A program made the translations under genes and the position numbers. Under the pieces are notes generated by a model, which saw nothing but the letters and a program-made list of their open reading frames with translations, was not told where the DNA came from and did no database searches. This document shows, in pieces, positions 46,614 through 56,629 of a stretch of 64,000 nt of DNA; positions within the stretch are counted from its first letter, which is position 1, and every line of letters starts with the position of its first letter. Source of the DNA: Geomonas limicola (GTDB lineage Bacteria > Desulfobacterota > Desulfuromonadia > Geobacterales > Geobacteraceae); the NCBI RefSeq assembly GCF_014193675.1, contig NZ_BLXZ01000003.1, positions 496,001 through 560,000 of the forward strand. The letters run 5' to 3'.

Positions 46614-49283
46614 CTACTTCTTTCCGGCCAGGGTGAGGACCGCCGGCAAGGTCACCATGAAGGCGATCTGGCAGGCGACCATCCCGAGCGACATCACCGC
46701 GCCGATGCTGAAGACCCCCTGGTGGTGCGCCACCATGAGCGCGCCGAAACTCGCCATGATGGTGAGGGTGTTCAAAAGTACGCCCACACCGGTACTGCTC
46801 ATCACCACCGAGGCGGCACTCCCCTCCTCGCGGCGGAAGCGGTTGATGATGTAGATCCCCGAATCGACCGCGATCCCCAAAACCAGCGGCATCACGATGA
46901 TGTTCGCCGAGTTGAAGCTGATCCCGAAGAGGTACATCCCGGAAACCATGAAGAGTACACCCACCACCAGCGGCACCAGCCCGATCAGGGTGAACTTGAT
47001 GCTGCGGAAGGTGACCAGGAGGATCCCGACGATCGCCGCAAAGGCGTAGATGAAGGCCATCCGGTAGGCGTCGCGCATGATGGTCATCGACTCGTAGACC
47101 ATGACGGGCTCGCCGGTCGCATGCGGGTCCACGCTGCGCACCTGGTCCAGGTAGTTTTTCAGCGGCTTCAGGTCGAAGATCTCGCCCTTGGGCGCCACCT
47201 GCAGCATGAACTTCCCGGTCTTCCCCACGAAGCGCGCCCGCAGCTCGGGCGGGATGTCGGCGTCGGAGATCGGGGAGGCGTTCAGGCTCTCCTTCAAGAG
47301 CCCGATCTTGTCCGGGAGGTCGCGGAACATCCCCCCCTGGAAGTCGGAGAGCATCCCCACCGCGTTTTTGTCCTTCTCCTTCTCGAGCCCCGCGAAGAAC
47401 TTGTCCAGGATGGCGAGGAAGTTCCCCACCGGCTTCGCCTCGGGACGCTTTTCCGCCTCGAGCTTCTCCTTCAACTTCAGGGTCGAGTTGCGGAAGTTCT
47501 CGAACACGGTGGGAAGCTCCATGAGCGAGAGTTCTTCCTCGTATTTTCCCGGGTTGATGCCGGAGAGTTCCTGCCGGATCGCCGCCAGCTCGGCGAGCTT
47601 CTCTTTCTGGTGGTCCGGCACGAAGCTGTCGATGCTCACCACGTGATCCACCGCGGGAAGGGCCTCCAGCGCCTTGGTCTTCGCCGCCACCTCCTCGCGG
47701 GTGTTGGCCGTGACCGCCGCGAAGTAGCCCGCGTTTTCCTTGCTGCGCATGAGCTTGTAGGCGTAGGTGACCGACTCGAGCCCCTTCGCCTGCAGGTTCA
47801 TCAGGTTGTAATCGAAGGCGATGTGCGAAAGGGGATAGAGTGAGGCCAGGCAGCCAAGCGCGGTGAGCACGATGACCGCCTTCGGGTGCCCGAAGATCGG
47901 GTTCAAGATCCCGCCGTCGGCCGGTTTGAGCGGCTTTAGCTGCTTCGGCTTCCGGAAGCGCGCCAGGAGGACCAGCATGGCGGGGAGCACGGTGAAGGTG
48001 ATCGCGACGCAGATGGCGACGCCCCCCGCGGCGATGATCCCCAGTTCCGCAATGCCGCGGAAATCGGTGAAGACGAAGGTGAGAAACGCCGCGGCAACGG
48101 TGGCCGCCGCCATGACGATCGCCCAGACGTTGCGGTTCACGCCGGTGCCGATCGCCTCCAGCTCGGGGGCTCCCAGGCGCAGTTCCTCCTGGTAGCGCAA
48201 GACCACCTGGATTCCGTACTCGATGCCGATGCCGATCAGCATGATGGCGAAGACCATGGAGAGGATGTTCAGGTGGCCGACCGCCAAGGTCGCAAAACCG
48301 AACGAGAGCGAGATCGCCACGAGCAGGGACACCATGGCCGCGATCACGTTGAGGACACCCCTGAAGGCCAACAGCAGCAGCACCACGGTGAGCGCCAGCG
48401 AGACGGCCGTCGCGAGCGAGATGTCCTTCTGGCTGGTTGCCATCTCCTCGTTTTCCAGAACCGGCGAACCGGTGAGTCCCGCCTTCACCCCCTTGAACTC
48501 GGGGAGCGCTTTCAGCTTGGTGATCTCGGCGCGCACCTTGGCGATCGCCGCGACCGCCGGTACGAAACCGGTACTGTTTCTGACCGGCAGCACGGTGAGG
48601 ATCTGCTGCTGCCCCGCCTTGGCGAAGGAAGAATTGGAGTTCATGAACACGCTTTCCAGCGAGGGGGGCGCCCCCTTGCCGCCGCCGAACGTCGTGAAAC
48701 CGGCACCCAGCTTGTCCAGCATGAACACCAGCCCCGGCAACTCGTCCTGTTTCCCGGCCACGTAGCCGTCCATCCGCTTGGTGAGATGGGTGAACAGGGT
48801 GGAGACCTTGGGTTCGGCGGAGAGCTCCTTCAGTACCGGTGCGGCGAGACTCAGGTTACGGTGCAGCTCCTTCAGTTCGTCGAGCGACATGAACATGAGG
48901 CCGTTTTTCTGGAAGAAGGGGAGCGCAAACGGGTAGAAGACGTCGGCGAAGACCTTCTTGTCCTGGGCCAGTTCCTGGTAGAGCCGGCTCCCGAAGGCAC
49001 CGGCGCGCTCGGCGTCCTGACTCTCGATGACCACCACGATGTCTTCCATGTCGCCGAACTCGGCGCGCCAGGTCTTGAAATCGCGGTTGAACTGGGTGTT
49101 CTTGGGCATCAGGTCGTCGCGCCCGGTGAGAAACTCCATGCGCTCGGCGGTGAACCAAAGGGAAAGCCCGGAGAGGATCAGGGCGATGACGAGGACGAGC
49201 CAGGGGTGGCCGGAGGCGAGCGAAAACAAAAGGCCGCGCTTTTGCGGAGTCGTATTCATAGGAGGTCTCATGGTCGGTTTCAT
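46614..49283 (-). CDS. hpnN: Hopanoid-associated RND transporter HpnN
   Basis: HpnN moves hopanoids to the outer membrane. The 889-residue protein has the MMPL/RND plan: one N-terminal membrane helix, a large periplasmic domain, five helices, and a repeat of the same. Segments such as ALTVVLLLLAFRGVLNVIAA and IGIGIEYGIQVVLRYQEE, then the second-half GIAVDSGIYIINRFRREEG, carry the paired glycine/acidic helices of the family. The best ATG is uncertain; a second at residue 9 is possible. It heads the minus-strand half of the hopanoid cluster. Confidence 0.88.
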   Translation of the reverse strand: MKPTMRPPMNTTPQKRGLLFSLASGHPWLVLVIALILSGLSLWFTAERMEFLTGRDDLMPKNTQFNRDFKTWRAEFGDMEDIVVVIESQDAERAGAFGSRLYQELAQDKKVFADVFYPFALPFFQKNGLMFMSLDELKELHRNLSLAAPVLKELSAEPKVSTLFTHLTKRMDGYVAGKQDELPGLVFMLDKLGAGFTTFGGGKGAPPSLESVFMNSNSSFAKAGQQQILTVLPVRNSTGFVPAVAAIAKVRAEITKLKALPEFKGVKAGLTGSPVLENEEMATSQKDISLATAVSLALTVVLLLLAFRGVLNVIAAMVSLLVAISLSFGFATLAVGHLNILSMVFAIMLIGIGIEYGIQVVLRYQEELRLGAPELEAIGTGVNRNVWAIVMAAATVAAAFLTFVFTDFRGIAELGIIAAGGVAICVAITFTVLPAMLVLLARFRKPKQLKPLKPADGGILNPIFGHPKAVIVLTALGCLASLYPLSHIAFDYNLMNLQAKGLESVTYAYKLMRSKENAGYFAAVTANTREEVAAKTKALEALPAVDHVVSIDSFVPDHQKEKLAELAAIRQELSGINPGKYEEELSLMELPTVFENFRNSTLKLKEKLEAEKRPEAKPVGNFLAILDKFFAGLEKEKDKNAVGMLSDFQGGMFRDLPDKIGLLKESLNASPISDADIPPELRARFVGKTGKFMLQVAPKGEIFDLKPLKNYLDQVRSVDPHATGEPVMVYESMTIMRDAYRMAFIYAFAAIVGILLVTFRSIKFTLIGLVPLVVGVLFMVSGMYLFGISFNSANIIVMPLVLGIAVDSGIYIINRFRREEGSAASVVMSSTGVGVLLNTLTIMASFGALMVAHHQGVFSIGAVMSLGMVACQIAFMVTLPAVLTLAGKK

Positions 49284-49421
49284 TTTTGTCAGGCGAACCT
49301 ATCACACCGGGTCCCGAGAAATCAAGGAAAGTGCAGCAAACCTTGATTTTAATTAGCAAAATTCCGAATTATCGACAAAAAGGGGTGTACCTTTCTCTTA
49401 AAATATGGTATGTCTCACAGC

Positions 49422-49449
49422 TTGTAACAAACAGCATAATGGTTACACT
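49422..49449 (+). promoter_or_regulatory. Probable shc promoter overlapped by a TGTAAC/GTTACA dyad
   Basis: TTGTAA (49422-49427) and TACACT (49444-49449) are 16 bases apart. A perfect inverted pair TGTAAC (49423-49428) and GTTACA (49442-49447) overlaps both boxes, so it may be an operator. The site lies in the 198-base gap between divergent hpnN and shc. Confidence 0.5.
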
Positions 49450-49481
49450 CAGCTAATCTGCAATGATCAAAGGAGTTTGTG

Positions 49482-51524
49482 GTGACCTCCCCCTATAAGT
49501 ACCCCATATCGCACGCACTGACTTCATTTAACGGTAACACTGCCGAAACGGAGCAGCCGGCCAGCCAGCAGCAGGGTGGCAAAGTGCATCACCTGCCGGC
49601 GTCCATCTGGAAGAGCAAACAGGGAAAATCCAAAAGCCCCCTCGACGTTGCCATTGAGGCGAGCCGCGACTTCTTCTTCAGAGAGCAGCTCCCCAAGGGG
49701 TACTGGTGGGCTGAGCTAGAATCGAACGTCACTATTACTGCCGAGTACGTGATGCTGTTCCACTTCCTGGGAATGGTGGATCACGAAAAGCAGCGCAAGA
49801 TGGCAAACTACCTCCTCTCCAAGCAGACCGAGGACGGTTCCTGGACCATCTACTTCGGCGGCCCCGGTGACATCTCCACCACCGTCGAGGCCTATTTCGC
49901 CCTGAAACTCGCCGGTTACCCGGCGGAGCACCCGGCCATGGAGAAGGCGCGCGCCTTCATCCTCGAGCAGGGCGGCATCATCAAGACCCGCGTATTCACC
50001 AAGATCTTCCTGGCGCTCTTCGGCGAGTTCGCCTGGTTCGGCGTGCCCTCCATGCCGGTGGAGCTCACCCTGCTCCCCAACTGGGCCTACCTGAACATGT
50101 ACGAGTTCTCCAGCTGGGCCCGCGCCACCATCATCCCGCTCTCCATCGTCATGGAAAAGCGCCCGGTGAAGAAGCTCCCGCCGGCCTCCCGGATCCAGGA
50201 ACTCTACTTGCGGCCGCCGCGCCCCATCGACCACACCTTCACCAAGGAAGACGGCATCCTCACCTGGAAGAACTTCTTCATCGGCGTGGACCACATGCTC
50301 AAGGTGTACGAGTCGAGCCCTATCCGTCCCTTCAAGAACAAGGCGCTGGCCGCCGCGGAACAGTGGGTCCTCGAGCACCAGGAGCACACCGGTGACTGGG
50401 GCGGCATCCAGCCCGCCATGCTGAACGCCATCCTGGCGCTCAACGTCCGTGGCTACGCGAACGACCACCCGGTCATGGTGAAAGGGATGGAGGCACTCGC
50501 CAACTTCTGCATCGAGACCGAGGACGAGTTGGTGCTGCAGTCCTGCATCTCGCCGGTCTGGGATACCGCGCTGGCGTTGAAGGCGCTGGTCGACTCCGGC
50601 GTTCCTGCCGACCACCCGGCCCTCGTGAAAGGCGCCCAGTGGCTCCTGGACAAGGAAGTGCGCAAGCCCGGCGACTGGAAGATCAAGGCGCCGAACCTGG
50701 AGCCCGGCGGCTGGGCCTTCGAGTTTTTAAACGACTGGTACCCCGACGTGGACGACTCCGGGTTCGTGATGATCGCGCTCAAGGGGATCCAGGTCAAAGA
50801 CAGAAAGTCGATGAACGGCGCCATCAAGCGCGGCATCGACTGGTGCCTGGGGATGCAGAGCAAAAACGGCGGCTGGGGCGCCTTCGACAAGGACAACACC
50901 AAGTACCTGTTGAACAAGATCCCCTTTGCCGACCTCGAGGCGAACATCGATCCGCCGACCGCCGACCTCACCGGGCGCATGCTCGAACTGATGGGGACCT
51001 TCGGCTACCCGCTCGAATTCCCGGCGGCCACCCGCGCCATCGAGTTCCTGAAGAAGAACCAGGAGCCCGAGGGTCCCTGGTGGGGACGCTGGGGGGTCAA
51101 CTACCTCTACGGTACCTGGAGCGTTCTGTGCGGCCTCTCCGCCATCGGCGAGGACCTGGAGCAGCCCTACATCAAGAAGGCGGTGAACTGGATCAAGTCG
51201 CGCCAGAACATCGACGGCGGCTGGGGCGAGACCTGCGAGTCCTACCACGACCGCACCCTCATGGGGATGGGCGAGAGCACCCCGTCGCAGACCGGTTGGG
51301 CCCTTTTGGCCCTGATGGCTGCCGGCGAAGCCAATTCGTCCACCGTGGCGCGCGGCATTCAGTACCTGCTCAGCACCCAGAAACTGGACGGCACCTGGGA
51401 CGAGACCCAGTACACCGGCACCGGTTTCCCGAAGTACTTCATGATCAAGTACCACATCTACCGCAACTGCTTCCCGCTCATGGCCCTGGGGACCTACCGC
51501 GCGCAGACCGGCGTTGCGAACTGA
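49482..51524 (+). CDS. shc: Squalene-hopene cyclase
   Basis: Shc folds squalene into hopene, the core step of hopanoid synthesis, on the inner membrane. The 680-residue product has the catalytic DVDDSG (DxDD, about residue 421) and many QW repeats such as KQTEDGSWTIYFGG, MQSKNGGWGAFDKDN, KSRQNIDGGWGETCES and STQKLDGTWDETQYTG. It starts at one of two adjacent GTG codons; 49482 is better spaced from AAAGGAG. The N-terminus is about 45 residues longer than that of the Alicyclobacillus enzyme. hpnA follows by 13 bases. Confidence 0.96.
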   Translation: MTSPYKYPISHALTSFNGNTAETEQPASQQQGGKVHHLPASIWKSKQGKSKSPLDVAIEASRDFFFREQLPKGYWWAELESNVTITAEYVMLFHFLGMVDHEKQRKMANYLLSKQTEDGSWTIYFGGPGDISTTVEAYFALKLAGYPAEHPAMEKARAFILEQGGIIKTRVFTKIFLALFGEFAWFGVPSMPVELTLLPNWAYLNMYEFSSWARATIIPLSIVMEKRPVKKLPPASRIQELYLRPPRPIDHTFTKEDGILTWKNFFIGVDHMLKVYESSPIRPFKNKALAAAEQWVLEHQEHTGDWGGIQPAMLNAILALNVRGYANDHPVMVKGMEALANFCIETEDELVLQSCISPVWDTALALKALVDSGVPADHPALVKGAQWLLDKEVRKPGDWKIKAPNLEPGGWAFEFLNDWYPDVDDSGFVMIALKGIQVKDRKSMNGAIKRGIDWCLGMQSKNGGWGAFDKDNTKYLLNKIPFADLEANIDPPTADLTGRMLELMGTFGYPLEFPAATRAIEFLKKNQEPEGPWWGRWGVNYLYGTWSVLCGLSAIGEDLEQPYIKKAVNWIKSRQNIDGGWGETCESYHDRTLMGMGESTPSQTGWALLALMAAGEANSSTVARGIQYLLSTQKLDGTWDETQYTGTGFPKYFMIKYHIYRNCFPLMALGTYRAQTGVAN

Positions 51525-51537
51525 CGCGGGAACGGGG

Positions 51538-52524
51538 ATGAAGGCTTTTGTTACCGGCGCCACCGGTTTTCTGGGGGCGAGCATCGCCCGCGAGCTTTTA
51601 AAGGACGGCTGCGAGGTGCGCGTGTTGGCCCGGCCGGGTTCGGACCGCCGCAACCTGGAAGGGCTCGACGTCGAGCTATGGGAAGGGGACTTAAGCGACC
51701 GGGGCGCCCTGGGTCGCGGCCTGGCCGGCTGCCAGACCCTGTTCCACGCCGCCGCCGACTACCGGCTCTGGACCAGGAACCCCGCCTCGATGTACGAGGC
51801 GAACGTGGGGGGGACCCGCAACATCCTCGGTGCGGCACTCGATGCCGGGGTGGAGAAGGTGGTCTACACGAGCAGCGTCGGCACCCTGGGAAATCCCGGT
51901 GACGGCCGTCCCGGCGACGAGACCACCCCCGTCAGCTTCGCCGACATGGTGGGGGACTACAAGAAGAGCAAATTTCTGGCCGAGCGTGCCGCCGAGGAGT
52001 TCCTGTCCAAGGGGCTTCCCCTGGTGATCGTGAACCCCTCGACCCCCGTGGGTCCCCGGGACATCAAGCCGACGCCGACCGGAAAGATCATCGTCGACTT
52101 TTTAAACCGCAAGATGCCCGCCTATCTTGATAGCGGCCTGAACATCCTCGATGTCGAGGACTGCGCCCGCGGTCATATCCTGGCGGCGCAAAAAGGGAAA
52201 GTCGGCGAGAAGTACATCCTGGGGAACCAGAACCTGACCCTTGCCGAGATTTTCCAGCTCCTCTCCGAGGTGACCGGGCTCAAGGCGCCCAGGGTCAAGC
52301 TCCCCTACCGCCCCATCCTCTGGGCGGCGTATCTGAACCAGGGGATCTCGGCGTTAACCGGCAAGGAGCCGCTCATTCCGCTTGCCGGGGTGCAGATGGC
52401 GGCCAAGTTCATGTTCTTTGATTCCGCAAAGGCCGTGCGCGACCTGGGGCTCCCCCAGCGCCCGGTAAAGGAGTCGCTGGAGCGCGCCGTAGCCTGGTTT
52501 CGCAGCCACGGCTACGCGAAGTAA
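51538..52524 (+). CDS. hpnA: Hopanoid-associated sugar epimerase HpnA
   Basis: The 328-residue extended short-chain dehydrogenase has the NAD motif KAFVTGATGFLGASIARELL, LFHAAADYRLW, YTSSVGTLG, and the catalytic YKKSKFLAE. It belongs to the HpnA group found in hopanoid clusters, whose exact reaction is not settled; sugar or side-chain oxidoreduction is assumed. The ATG at 51538 lies 13 bases after shc, so the two are cotranscribed. The segment WTRNPASMYEANVGGTRN is typical of the group. Confidence 0.9.
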   Translation: MKAFVTGATGFLGASIARELLKDGCEVRVLARPGSDRRNLEGLDVELWEGDLSDRGALGRGLAGCQTLFHAAADYRLWTRNPASMYEANVGGTRNILGAALDAGVEKVVYTSSVGTLGNPGDGRPGDETTPVSFADMVGDYKKSKFLAERAAEEFLSKGLPLVIVNPSTPVGPRDIKPTPTGKIIVDFLNRKMPAYLDSGLNILDVEDCARGHILAAQKGKVGEKYILGNQNLTLAEIFQLLSEVTGLKAPRVKLPYRPILWAAYLNQGISALTGKEPLIPLAGVQMAAKFMFFDSAKAVRDLGLPQRPVKESLERAVAWFRSHGYAK

Positions 52525-52974
52525 GCCAACAGCGAGGCGACGTAGCACCTGTGTTTCCATTGGCGCCAATCTCCGTTCTCAAAAGCTCCCCCTCCCCTTG
52601 AAGGGGGAGGGACGCAGCGGCGGAAGATCCGCACAATCAGGTTCAGTCTTAACCTGGAACATAATAAGTGGCATGTAGAACCTGTTTTTTGTTAACGCCA
52701 ATCTCCGCTCGCAAAAGCTCCCCCTCCCCTGCAAGGGGAGGGGCGGGGTGGGGATGGGGCACACTGTCTCTCGACTACCCAACCGAAGCATCCTTCGTCT
52801 TCGGTTTTCAACCTAAAGTCAGTTTTGGTAGTACGTCCCGGCTGCCCTCTACAATGGTGTAGAACGCATGCCGGGCGGAAACAACACCAAGAGCGGTTTT
52901 AGTTTTTTACGTAGACCTGTAACGTAGAACCTAGAACTGCTTCCCGGTGTTGCGGGGTTCTCGAAAGGAGATCC
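52525..52974. repeat. Gene-free stretch with duplicated C-run hairpin repeat
   Basis: CGCCAATCTCCG followed by CTCCCCCTCCCC occurs at 52564-52599 and again at 52696-52730, 132 bases apart, each followed by a G run that closes a hairpin. The copies may end the shc-hpnA transcript. No gene is supported; dxs begins at 52975. Confidence 0.65.
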
Positions 52975-54879
52975 ATGTACAAATATCTCAGCAAAATCAA
53001 CCAACCAGGCGACCTGAAGAAGCTGACCGAAGAGGAGCTCTCCACACTGGCCGACGAGGTCCGCGCCTTTTTGCTGGAGACCGTCACCAAGACCGGCGGG
53101 CACCTCGCCTCCAACCTGGGGTGCGTCGAGCTGACCATCGCGCTGCACTACTGCTTTGATTCCCCCAAGGACAAGATCATCTGGGACGTCGGCCACCAGG
53201 CCTACACCCACAAGATCCTCACCGGGCGGCGTGACAAGTTCCACACGCAGCGCTGCTACAAAGGGATCAGCGGCTTCCCGAAACGCTCGGAAAGCCAGCA
53301 CGACGCCTTCGGCGCCGGCCACTCCTCCACCTCCATCTCGGCCGGCCTCGGCATGGCCGTGGCGCACAGCCTCGCCAAGGACTCCGCCCGCGCCATCGCG
53401 GTGATCGGGGACGGCTCGCTCACCGGCGGCATGGCCTTCGAGGCGCTGAACCAGGCGGGGCACCTGAGAAAGAACCTGATCGTCGTCCTGAACGACAACG
53501 AGATGTCCATCTCGAAGAACGTGGGCGCCCTCTCCTCCTTCATCTCCCGCAAGATGACCGGCGGCTACTACCGCAGCCTGAAAAAGGAGATGGAAGGGGT
53601 CCTGGCGGGCATCCCGGCCATCGGCAGCAACATCCTGAGCTTCGCGAAAAAGGCCGAGAACTCCCTCAAGGGGTTCCTCACCCCCGGCACCCTGTTCGAG
53701 GCCCTGGGCTTCGAGTACGTCGGTCCCATCCCGGGGCACGACATCCCCAACCTGCTGAGCGTTCTGGAGAACGTGAAGAACATGGAGGGGCCGATCCTCT
53801 TGCACGTGATGACCAAGAAGGGGAAAGGGTACGAACCGGCCGAGCTGACACCGGACAAGTTCCACGGGATCGCACCGGTGAAGCCCGCGGGCGCACCGTC
53901 CAAGCCGGCACCGCCGTCCTACACCGCCGTTTTCGGCGACACCCTGGTGAAACTGGGGGCGGAAGATCCCAAGGTCGTGGCGATCACCGCGGCGATGCCC
54001 GACGGTACCGGCCTCACCCCGTTCGCCAAGCGTTTCCCGGAGCGGTTCTTCGACGTGGGGATTGCCGAGCAGCATGGCCTCACCTTCGCAGCCGGCCTGG
54101 CCGCCGAGGGGTTCCGTCCCGTGGCCGCCATCTACTCCACCTTCACCCAGCGCGCCTACGACCAGGTGTTTCACGACATCTGCCTGCAGAAGCTGCCGGT
54201 TGTCCTGGCGCTCGACCGTGCCGGCCTCGTGGGTGACGACGGCCCGACGCACCACGGCGCCTTCGACATCTCGTACCTGCGCCATCTTCCCGAGCTGACC
54301 GTGATGGCACCCAAGGACGAGAACGAGCTGCAGCACATGGTGAAGACCGCGGTTTACCACGACCGCCCCATCGCCCTGCGCTACCCGCGCGGCGCCGGCT
54401 ACGGCGTGACCCTCGATCAGGAGCTGAAGGCGATCGAGATCGGCAAGGGCGAACTTTTGGAAAACGGCAGCGACGTCTCCATCGTGGCGCTCGGTTCCAC
54501 CGTCTACCCGGCCCTCGAGGCCGCCGACCTGCTGCGCGAGCGCGGCATCTCGGCATCGGTGGTCAACGCCCGCTTCGTCAAGCCCCTGGACCGCGAGTTG
54601 ATCCTCGCCGAGGCGGCCAAGACCGGCGTCCTGGTCACCGTCGAGGAAAACGCCCTGATGGGCGGCTTCGGCTCCGCGGTGCTCGAGCTCCTCTCCGACG
54701 AGGGGCTCACCGAAGTGCGTGTGAAGCGGATCGGCATCCCCGATGCGTTCATCGAGCAGGGGAGCCAGGCGCAGCTGCGCGCCGATCTCGGGCTTGACGG
54801 CGCCGGAATCGCCGCCACCTGCGAGGCGTTTTTGAGCGCCGGCAAGGTTGCCCAGCCGCAGCTTTCGCGGGTGAAGTAG
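52975..54879 (+). CDS. dxs: 1-deoxy-D-xylulose-5-phosphate synthase
   Basis: Dxs condenses pyruvate and glyceraldehyde-3-phosphate, the first committed step of the MEP isoprenoid pathway. The 634-residue product has the thiamine-diphosphate site [18 protein letters not shown] with [10 protein letters not shown], the histidine in [17 protein letters not shown], and the second-domain [15 protein letters not shown] and [23 protein letters not shown] precedes the ATG. Its place inside the hopanoid cluster suggests it boosts precursor supply. A terminator separates it from hpnH. Confidence 0.96.
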   Translation: MYKYLSKINQPGDLKKLTEEELSTLADEVRAFLLETVTKTGGHLASNLGCVELTIALHYCFDSPKDKIIWDVGHQAYTHKILTGRRDKFHTQRCYKGISGFPKRSESQHDAFGAGHSSTSISAGLGMAVAHSLAKDSARAIAVIGDGSLTGGMAFEALNQAGHLRKNLIVVLNDNEMSISKNVGALSSFISRKMTGGYYRSLKKEMEGVLAGIPAIGSNILSFAKKAENSLKGFLTPGTLFEALGFEYVGPIPGHDIPNLLSVLENVKNMEGPILLHVMTKKGKGYEPAELTPDKFHGIAPVKPAGAPSKPAPPSYTAVFGDTLVKLGAEDPKVVAITAAMPDGTGLTPFAKRFPERFFDVGIAEQHGLTFAAGLAAEGFRPVAAIYSTFTQRAYDQVFHDICLQKLPVVLALDRAGLVGDDGPTHHGAFDISYLRHLPELTVMAPKDENELQHMVKTAVYHDRPIALRYPRGAGYGVTLDQELKAIEIGKGELLENGSDVSIVALGSTVYPALEAADLLRERGISASVVNARFVKPLDRELILAEAAKTGVLVTVEENALMGGFGSAVLELLSDEGLTEVRVKRIGIPDAFIEQGSQAQLRADLGLDGAGIAATCEAFLSAGKVAQPQLSRVK

Positions 54880-54904
54880 CCGAGGAGTTTAGCAACAACC
54901 ACCA

Positions 54905-54953
54905 CGGGACAGGCAAAGGGAGGGGCCGTACCCTTTGACTTGTCCCGTTTTTC
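54905..54953 (+). terminator. Rho-independent terminator after dxs
   Basis: ACGGGACA pairs with TTGTCCCGT, and inside it CAAAGGG pairs with CCCTTTG. TTTTT follows. It lies 26 bases after the dxs stop. Confidence 0.85.
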
Positions 54954-55007
54954 TGTGTCACAATGCCGAGCAAATTTCTGCAGTAACTCAAGGGGATGGA
55001 TCTTAAC

Positions 55008-56006
55008 ATGCGTTTTCCCATGCGACTCAACTACGATTTGACCAAGTACATCGTCTCAAACAAGCTGAACAAGGTGGAGAAGTACCCGCTGGTGCTTATG
55101 CTGGAGCCTACCCACCTGTGCAACCTCGCCTGTTCGGGGTGCGGCAGGATCCGGGAGTATGCCGACACCATCCAGGACATGCTGACCCTGCAGCAGTGCC
55201 TCGACTCCGTCGACGAGTGTCCGGCACCGGTCGTCACCATCACCGGTGGCGAGCCGTTTCTCTATCCGCACATCTATGAGCTGATCGATGCAGTCCTGGA
55301 GCGCGGCAAGCACATCTACCTGTGCACCAACGCCCTGCTGCTTGAGAAAGCGCTCGACCACATGAAGCCGCATCCCAACTTCATCCTCAACATTCACATG
55401 GACGGCATGGAGGAGACCCACGACCGGATTCTCGAGCGCAAGGGAACCTTCAAGATCGCCATCGAGGCCATCAAGAAGGCAAAGCGTCTCGGTTTCAGGA
55501 TCTGCACCAACACCACCATCTTCAAGGAGACCGACCTGGTCGAGATCGAGATGCTCTTCTCGCACCTGCGTGATCTGGGTGTGGATGGTTTCCTGGTGGC
55601 GCCCGGTTTCGGTTACGAGGCCGTCGGCGAGAAGCTCTTCCTCGAGCGTCGCGAGATCCAGAAGAAGTTCGAGCAGGTCTACGAGATGAGCAAGCGTTTC
55701 TGCTTCTACTCGACCCCCATGTACCTGAGGTTCCTGAAGGGCGAGAAGCAGCTCGAGTGCACCCCGTGGGGCAACCCGACCCGCAACACCCGTGGTTGGA
55801 AGGCCCCCTGCTACCTGATCACCGACGCCCATTATCCGACCTTCAAGGAGATGATGGAGAAGACCGAGTGGGAGAAGTACGGAGTCGGCAAAGACTCGCG
55901 TTGCGCCCAGTGCATGATGCACTGCGGATTCGAGCCCTCCGTCGTCGCCGAAATCGGCAAGAGCTGGAAAGACATGTGGGAAATGTTCCTCTGGAACATG
56001 ACCTAG
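55008..56006 (+). CDS. hpnH: Adenosylhopane synthase HpnH (radical SAM)
   Basis: HpnH adds a 5'-deoxyadenosyl radical to hopene, starting the C35 side chain of bacteriohopanepolyols. The 332-residue product has the radical SAM cluster motif THLCNLACSGCGRIREY, then VTITGGEPFLYPHIYEL, ILNIHMDGMEETHDRI and the late cysteines of CAQCMMHCGFEPS. Three close in-frame ATGs exist (54996, 55008, 55020); 55008 is chosen for its spacing from AAGGGG. hpnG, the next enzyme, is not in the window. The product ends in WKDMWEMFLWNMT. Confidence 0.93.
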   Translation: MRFPMRLNYDLTKYIVSNKLNKVEKYPLVLMLEPTHLCNLACSGCGRIREYADTIQDMLTLQQCLDSVDECPAPVVTITGGEPFLYPHIYELIDAVLERGKHIYLCTNALLLEKALDHMKPHPNFILNIHMDGMEETHDRILERKGTFKIAIEAIKKAKRLGFRICTNTTIFKETDLVEIEMLFSHLRDLGVDGFLVAPGFGYEAVGEKLFLERREIQKKFEQVYEMSKRFCFYSTPMYLRFLKGEKQLECTPWGNPTRNTRGWKAPCYLITDAHYPTFKEMMEKTEWEKYGVGKDSRCAQCMMHCGFEPSVVAEIGKSWKDMWEMFLWNMT

Positions 56007-56033
56007 GCTGTAGCAGCCACCTTTTGCACGCAG

Positions 56034-56073
56034 AAAAGCCCGCTGGTCTTCGGACCAGCGGGCTTTGTTTTTG
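56034..56073 (+). terminator. Rho-independent terminator after hpnH
   Basis: A perfect 14-bp stem (AAAGCCCGCTGGTC with GACCAGCGGGCTTT) has a TTCG tetraloop and is followed by GTTTTT, 28 bases after the stop. Confidence 0.92.
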
Positions 56074-56629
56074 CGGGCGGGAAAAGGGACAAAAAGGACG
56101 CCCGCGCCCCCTGCCACCCCATTGTCCCTTCCATCCTCCGCAGCTTTTCCTTTCGCGACTCCCGTTCACCGCTTTTCCTTCAGCGACTCATCCATACCAG
56201 TAGCTGTACCGTCACAATAATCATTCTCAAAAAGCCAACGGTTTTTGTAGACTTTTGTCCTACGGAAAATATTCATTGTTCATTAGCGACATTGGATTTA
56301 TAAAGCGTCAATAACTAGTAGCATCGTGTTTTGCACAACTGCAATCATAGCTCAACAACTACTTACTATCTTTTGTTTTATAATTTTAGCCATGTTGACA
56401 GTCAGTATAACAATGACAATCCTCAAAGCCTGAAAACTCATGAAGTGAGAGGCAGATAAGACAGGACTCGGCACCTATTGCTCATGCCAATTTCACAAAA
56501 TCCTTAGGCCACCTCAGGCTGTTGCGTATCAGGGACAAAAATAGAAGCCCCGGAAGTTACGCTGCCAGGTCGCTGGAGCTGCAGGGAAACACGAGCCCCT
56601 TCGACCTTACTTTCACCCAGGAGGTAGTT
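56074..56629. other. A/T-rich gap upstream of the Ig-like lipoprotein
   Basis: Over 550 bases carry no supported gene. CAATAATCATTCTCA at 56215-56229 is close to the right half of a Fur box. The centre (about 56230-56420) is much lower in GC than the neighbours. I looked for a cyclic-dinucleotide (GEMM) riboswitch pattern and did not find it. Confidence 0.4.

Noticed and set aside
56440..56629. GEMM-type cyclic-dinucleotide riboswitch before the Ig-like lipoprotein
   Set aside because: The conserved GEMM blocks and paired stems could not be found.
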